Below are positions 61,092-64,000 of a stretch of DNA of 64,000 nt, piece after piece (positions within the stretch are counted from its first letter, which is position 1; each line of letters starts with the position of its first letter). The notes beneath the pieces were generated by a model. That model ran no database searches and had not been told where the DNA came from. It saw only the letters and a list, made by a program, of their open reading frames with translations. The stretch is from a bacterium (GTDB taxonomy: Bacteria; Pseudomonadota; Gammaproteobacteria; Pseudomonadales; Moraxellaceae). The stretch covers positions 310,001-374,000 of the forward strand of contig JAQSDB010000002.1 in the NCBI GenBank assembly GCA_029945725.1, written 5' to 3'. A program made the position numbers and the translations under genes.

Positions 61092-62738
61092 ATGTCCCAA
61101 CGCTCCGCGCTGCCCGAATGGCAGCATCTGCAACAGTGCGCGCTCAGGGCGCGTTCCCGTCATCTGCGCGACATGTGGCAATCGGGTGATCGCGCTGCCG
61201 AATTTTCCCGGCAGGCGGGGCCGTTTTTCATGGATTTCAGCAAGCAGCGGCTGACAGGCGCAGACCGCGACGGGCTGCTGGCGCTGGCGCGTGCCTGCGG
61301 GCTGGAACAGGCCATCGGGGATTTGATGGCGGGCGTTGCCGTCAACAACACGGAAGAGAGGGCGGCACTGCACACGGCCTTGCGCGCCGATGCGCATGAG
61401 CAGGTTTTTGTCGATGGCCGCAATGTGGTGCCGGCAGTGCATGCCAGCCTTGAGCGCATGGACACCATGGTGACGCGCATTCACTCGCGGCAGTGGCGCG
61501 GTTATTCCGGCAAGCCCATTCGTGATGTGGTGAACATTGGCGTGGGCGGCTCTGATCTCGGGCCGGTCATGGTCTGCAATGCCCTCGGCGAATTCACGCC
61601 GCCGGAAGCACACGAACTGAAGCTGCATTTTGTCAGCTCCATTGACGGTACCCAGATCGCGGATCTGCTGGGTTCGCTCAAACCCGAAACCACGCTGTTC
61701 ATCATTTCCTCAAAATCCTTCACGACAGTCGACACCCTCTCGAATGCGCGTACGGCCCTGCAATGGATGCTGGAAGAAACCGGCGATCACGCCATGACGC
61801 TGAATCATCATTTCATCGGCGTTTCCACGCGCGCGGACCGCATGAGTGAGTGGGGCATTCCGGCCGCCAACCAGATCGAATTCTGGGAGTGGGTGGGCGG
61901 GCGGTTTTCGCTGTGGTCCGGCATCGGTTTGCCCGTGGCCCTGCAGATCGGCATGAAAGGTTTTCGCGACATGCTCGCGGGCGCGCGCTTCATGGACCAG
62001 CATTTCCGCCATACGCCGCTGGCCGACAACCTGCCGGTCCTGCTCGGCCTGATCGGCGTGTGGAATGCCACCTTTCTCGATATCCGCGCGCACGCCGTGC
62101 TGCCGTATGACGGCCGCCTGAAAGTGTTTCCGTCCTACCTGACGCAGCTGGAAATGGAGAGCAACGGAAAATCAGTCAGCCGTGCCGGCGAGACACTGGA
62201 TTATTCCACCTGCCCGGTGCTCTGGGGTGATGTCGGTCCGAATGCCCAGCATGCGTTTTACCAGTTGCTGCATCAGGGCACGCAGGCGGTCTCCAGCGAT
62301 TTCATCGCGCCGCTCAAGCGTTACGGTGATCATCACAGCAGCACGGATTTGCAGGTGCAGCATCAGCTCGCGCTGGCCAACTGTCTGGCGCAATCGCGCG
62401 TGCTCATGCTGGGCGATGCCTGTGTGGAGAACGGTGATTCTGCACCGGAATTCCGGCGTTACCGCGGCAACCAGCCATCGACCACCCTGCTGATTGACGA
62501 GCTGACGCCCTACACGCTGGGCGCGCTGGTGGCGCTGTATGAGCACAAGGTTTTTGTGATGTCGGTGATCTGGGACATCAATCCTTTCGATCAGTGGGGG
62601 GTCGAGCTTGGCAAGCAGATTGCCGATGCCACCTTCCTGGCCATGAAGTTTTCCGGCAGCGGCGACGCTGCTGCTTTTGACGGATCTACGGCGGCCTTGC
62701 TGGCACGCATCAAAAAAGCCGGCAGGAAGCCATCATGA
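61092..62738 (+). CDS. pgi: Glucose-6-phosphate isomerase
   Basis: Pgi interconverts glucose 6-phosphate and fructose 6-phosphate, feeding both GalU (through Glc-1-P) and ManC. I use ATG 61092 (548 residues); the longer open frame upstream only reads galU out of frame. Motifs are NIGVGGSDLGPVMVCNAL, SKSFTTVDTLSNA, the signature WVGGRFSLWSGIGLP (matching the FSLWSAIG-type box), LPYDGRLKVFPSYLTQLEME and DQWGVELGKQIA. It overlaps the next gene by four bases. Confidence 0.97.
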   Translation: MSQRSALPEWQHLQQCALRARSRHLRDMWQSGDRAAEFSRQAGPFFMDFSKQRLTGADRDGLLALARACGLEQAIGDLMAGVAVNNTEERAALHTALRADAHEQVFVDGRNVVPAVHASLERMDTMVTRIHSRQWRGYSGKPIRDVVNIGVGGSDLGPVMVCNALGEFTPPEAHELKLHFVSSIDGTQIADLLGSLKPETTLFIISSKSFTTVDTLSNARTALQWMLEETGDHAMTLNHHFIGVSTRADRMSEWGIPAANQIEFWEWVGGRFSLWSGIGLPVALQIGMKGFRDMLAGARFMDQHFRHTPLADNLPVLLGLIGVWNATFLDIRAHAVLPYDGRLKVFPSYLTQLEMESNGKSVSRAGETLDYSTCPVLWGDVGPNAQHAFYQLLHQGTQAVSSDFIAPLKRYGDHHSSTDLQVQHQLALANCLAQSRVLMLGDACVENGDSAPEFRRYRGNQPSTTLLIDELTPYTLGALVALYEHKVFVMSVIWDINPFDQWGVELGKQIADATFLAMKFSGSGDAAAFDGSTAALLARIKKAGRKPS

Positions 62739-64000
62739 AAATATGTGTTTACGGCAATACCCATTACGCGTGGGTGGCGGCGGCCAAGCTTGCCGAGAAA
62801 GGCAATCAGGTTGTGCTCTGCACCGGCGTGCGCGACGGCCAGGGCGTGCGCGGTACGGGATTCGATGCGGCGCGCGAATGGATGCTGCCCGAGTTGCTCA
62901 GCGAGCAGCAGGCATCGGGTCATCTGCTGATTCAGGATAGCTGCTCTGGCGAGGGACAGGTGCATTTGCTGGCAGAGGATTACACGCCGGCCTCGCTGCG
63001 TATGGAGCTGCAACCCGTTCTGGATGCTTTGCAGGGTGATACGTTTGTACTGGTGCTGACGCAGCTGCCGGTGGGCGAGTTGAAGAAAGTCCAGCTCGAA
63101 ATGGATGAACGCCTTGCGGGGAAAAATGCGGCGGGCCACGTTTATCTGGCAGCACTGCCGCTGTTTATCCGGGAAGGTTCCGCACTGGCCGATTTCGAGC
63201 ATCCGCAGCTTTTCCTGCTGGGCTCGGAAGAAAAGCCGGTGATTGATTGCGTCAAGGAATTCATGCGCCCGTTCATGCGCCAGGCCGCCGAAGTGATGGT
63301 GGTGCCGGTGGCGGCAGCCGAGCTGATCAAGTTCGGCATCAACGCCATGCTCGCCACGCGCATCAGTTTCATGAATGAAATGGCAGCCTTGTCGGAAAAA
63401 ATCGGTGTCGATATCGAGCTGGTGCGTCAGGGCATGGGCGCTGATCCGCGTGTGGGGCGCGATTATCTGCAGGCCGGCTGCGGTTTTGGCGGCCCGAGCT
63501 TTGCCGGTGACTTGCTGAGTTTTGCCCGCACCATCAAGGAGGAGCTGGATACCGAAGGCCTGATTGATGCCGTGCTGGCCATCAATGAATCCCAGTCTGA
63601 AATCCTCTTCCGCAAGATCTGGCGTTTTTTTCGCGGCGATCTGGCCGGCAAGACGGTGGCCATCTGGGGCGCTGCCTTCAAGCCGGGAACCTCCAGCGTC
63701 AATAATTCGGTCGTGCATCCCTTGTTGCTGGCGCTGTGGGCACAGGGCTGCCGGACGCGGGTTTATGATCCGCTGGCCATGGACGCGCTGCAGAAAATGT
63801 ATCCCGCCGAGGTGCTGCTCACCTTCGCGGCATCGGCGCAGGACGCCGCAAAAGGTGCCGATGCGATTGCCCTGGTGACGGCCTGGGATGAATTCTGGAG
63901 CCCTGATTTTGATGCGCTGGCGGCGAGCATGGTGTCGCCCGTGTTTTTTGACGGTCGCAACCTCTACGAGCCCGAGCAGATGCAGGCGCATGGTTTCCGT
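62735..64000 (+). CDS. UDP-glucose dehydrogenase homologue lacking catalytic residues (3' end outside window)
   Basis: The frame opens at ATG 62735, overlaps pgi and runs off the window (422 residues seen). The overall pattern is UGD: FMNEMAALSEKIGVDIELVR, then RQGMGADPRVGRDYLQAG, and a C-terminal Rossmann VAIWGAAFKPGTSS. The active-site box reads GFGGPSFAGD where UGD has GFGGSCFPKD, so the catalytic Cys and the Lys are gone. The N-terminal dinucleotide loop is YGNTHYAWVAA instead of GxGYVG, and the Arg-containing TDDxRxS box is TSSVNNS. Reading frame and length are intact, so this looks like a retained pseudoenzyme rather than decay. Its role is unknown; a regulator or altered binding protein is possible. 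Confidence 0.82.
   Translation, partial: MKICVYGNTHYAWVAAAKLAEKGNQVVLCTGVRDGQGVRGTGFDAAREWMLPELLSEQQASGHLLIQDSCSGEGQVHLLAEDYTPASLRMELQPVLDALQGDTFVLVLTQLPVGELKKVQLEMDERLAGKNAAGHVYLAALPLFIREGSALADFEHPQLFLLGSEEKPVIDCVKEFMRPFMRQAAEVMVVPVAAAELIKFGINAMLATRISFMNEMAALSEKIGVDIELVRQGMGADPRVGRDYLQAGCGFGGPSFAGDLLSFARTIKEELDTEGLIDAVLAINESQSEILFRKIWRFFRGDLAGKTVAIWGAAFKPGTSSVNNSVVHPLLLALWAQGCRTRVYDPLAMDALQKMYPAEVLLTFAASAQDAAKGADAIALVTAWDEFWSPDFDALAASMVSPVFFDGRNLYEPEQMQAHGFR

Noticed and set aside
62591-63991. Minus-strand frame opposite the last gene, in a region with no long plus-strand frame closed by a stop
   Set aside because: Translation of the plus strand from 62735 gives a clear UGD homologue that runs off the window end. 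The minus frame is its shadow.

Overview
The window reads as chromosomal DNA of a GC-rich gammaproteobacterium, most likely in the Pseudomonadales. The order pyrG-kdsA-eno-ftsB-ispD-ispF-truD-surE-pcm-nlpD-rpoS is the classic gammaproteobacterial arrangement. The closing galU-pgi-ugd-like run resembles the end of Moraxellaceae capsule loci, so Moraxellaceae is a tentative guess.

Region 1 (1-11.6 kb) holds the end of an outer-membrane porin and then the housekeeping block: CTP synthesis, KDO, enolase, divisome FtsB, MEP isoprenoid enzymes, tRNA pseudouridylation, SurE/Pcm, NlpD and RpoS. rpoS carries a +1 frameshift in a run of seven Gs, so as written region 4 of the sigma factor is lost. Region 2 (11.7-24 kb) holds tRNA-Arg(CCU), a crotonase, RlmA, DapE, a complete branched-chain amino acid ABC transporter (livK-H-M-G-F type), a LysR regulator and cysDN for sulfate activation. 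Two families of short palindromic repeats lie in the intergenic gaps here and often end within 8-12 bases of a start codon.

Region 3 (24.4-35.3 kb) is the most unusual part. A soluble hybrid histidine kinase and a PAS histidine kinase face each other. A response regulator with an unrecognised C-terminus is divergent from the second kinase. Next comes a tight six-gene operon: an unrecognised 348-aa protein, a small GTPase with the YGTPGQ signature, two Roadblock/LC7-type proteins, a fusion of a kinase-like domain with a calcineurin-like phosphoesterase, and a protein made of two different globin domains. Long terminator-like hairpins sit directly in front of the first and fifth start codons. 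I infer a haem-gas-responsive GTPase switch, analogous in parts list to MglA/MglB modules and actinobacterial conservons.

Region 4 (35.3-64 kb) starts with cysC, separated from cysDN, and continues as a surface-polysaccharide (capsule or O-antigen) locus. It encodes a UDP-HexNAc dehydrogenase and epimerase (UDP-GalNAcA type), FdtA/FdtB-like enzymes for a 3-amino-3,6-dideoxyhexose with an internally deleted remnant of the expected acetyltransferase between them, a flippase, a probable polymerase, four glycosyltransferases, a WbpS-like amidotransferase, a PglC-like initiating transferase with PglD-, PglE- and PglF/WbpM-like enzymes (UDP-diNAcBac type), an O-acyltransferase, and sugar-nucleotide supply genes (manC type, galU, pgi). 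The last, truncated gene is a UDP-glucose dehydrogenase homologue that has lost its catalytic Cys and other signature residues. AT-richer genes inside this locus (about 40.3-41.2 and 42.9-44.5 kb) look recently acquired.
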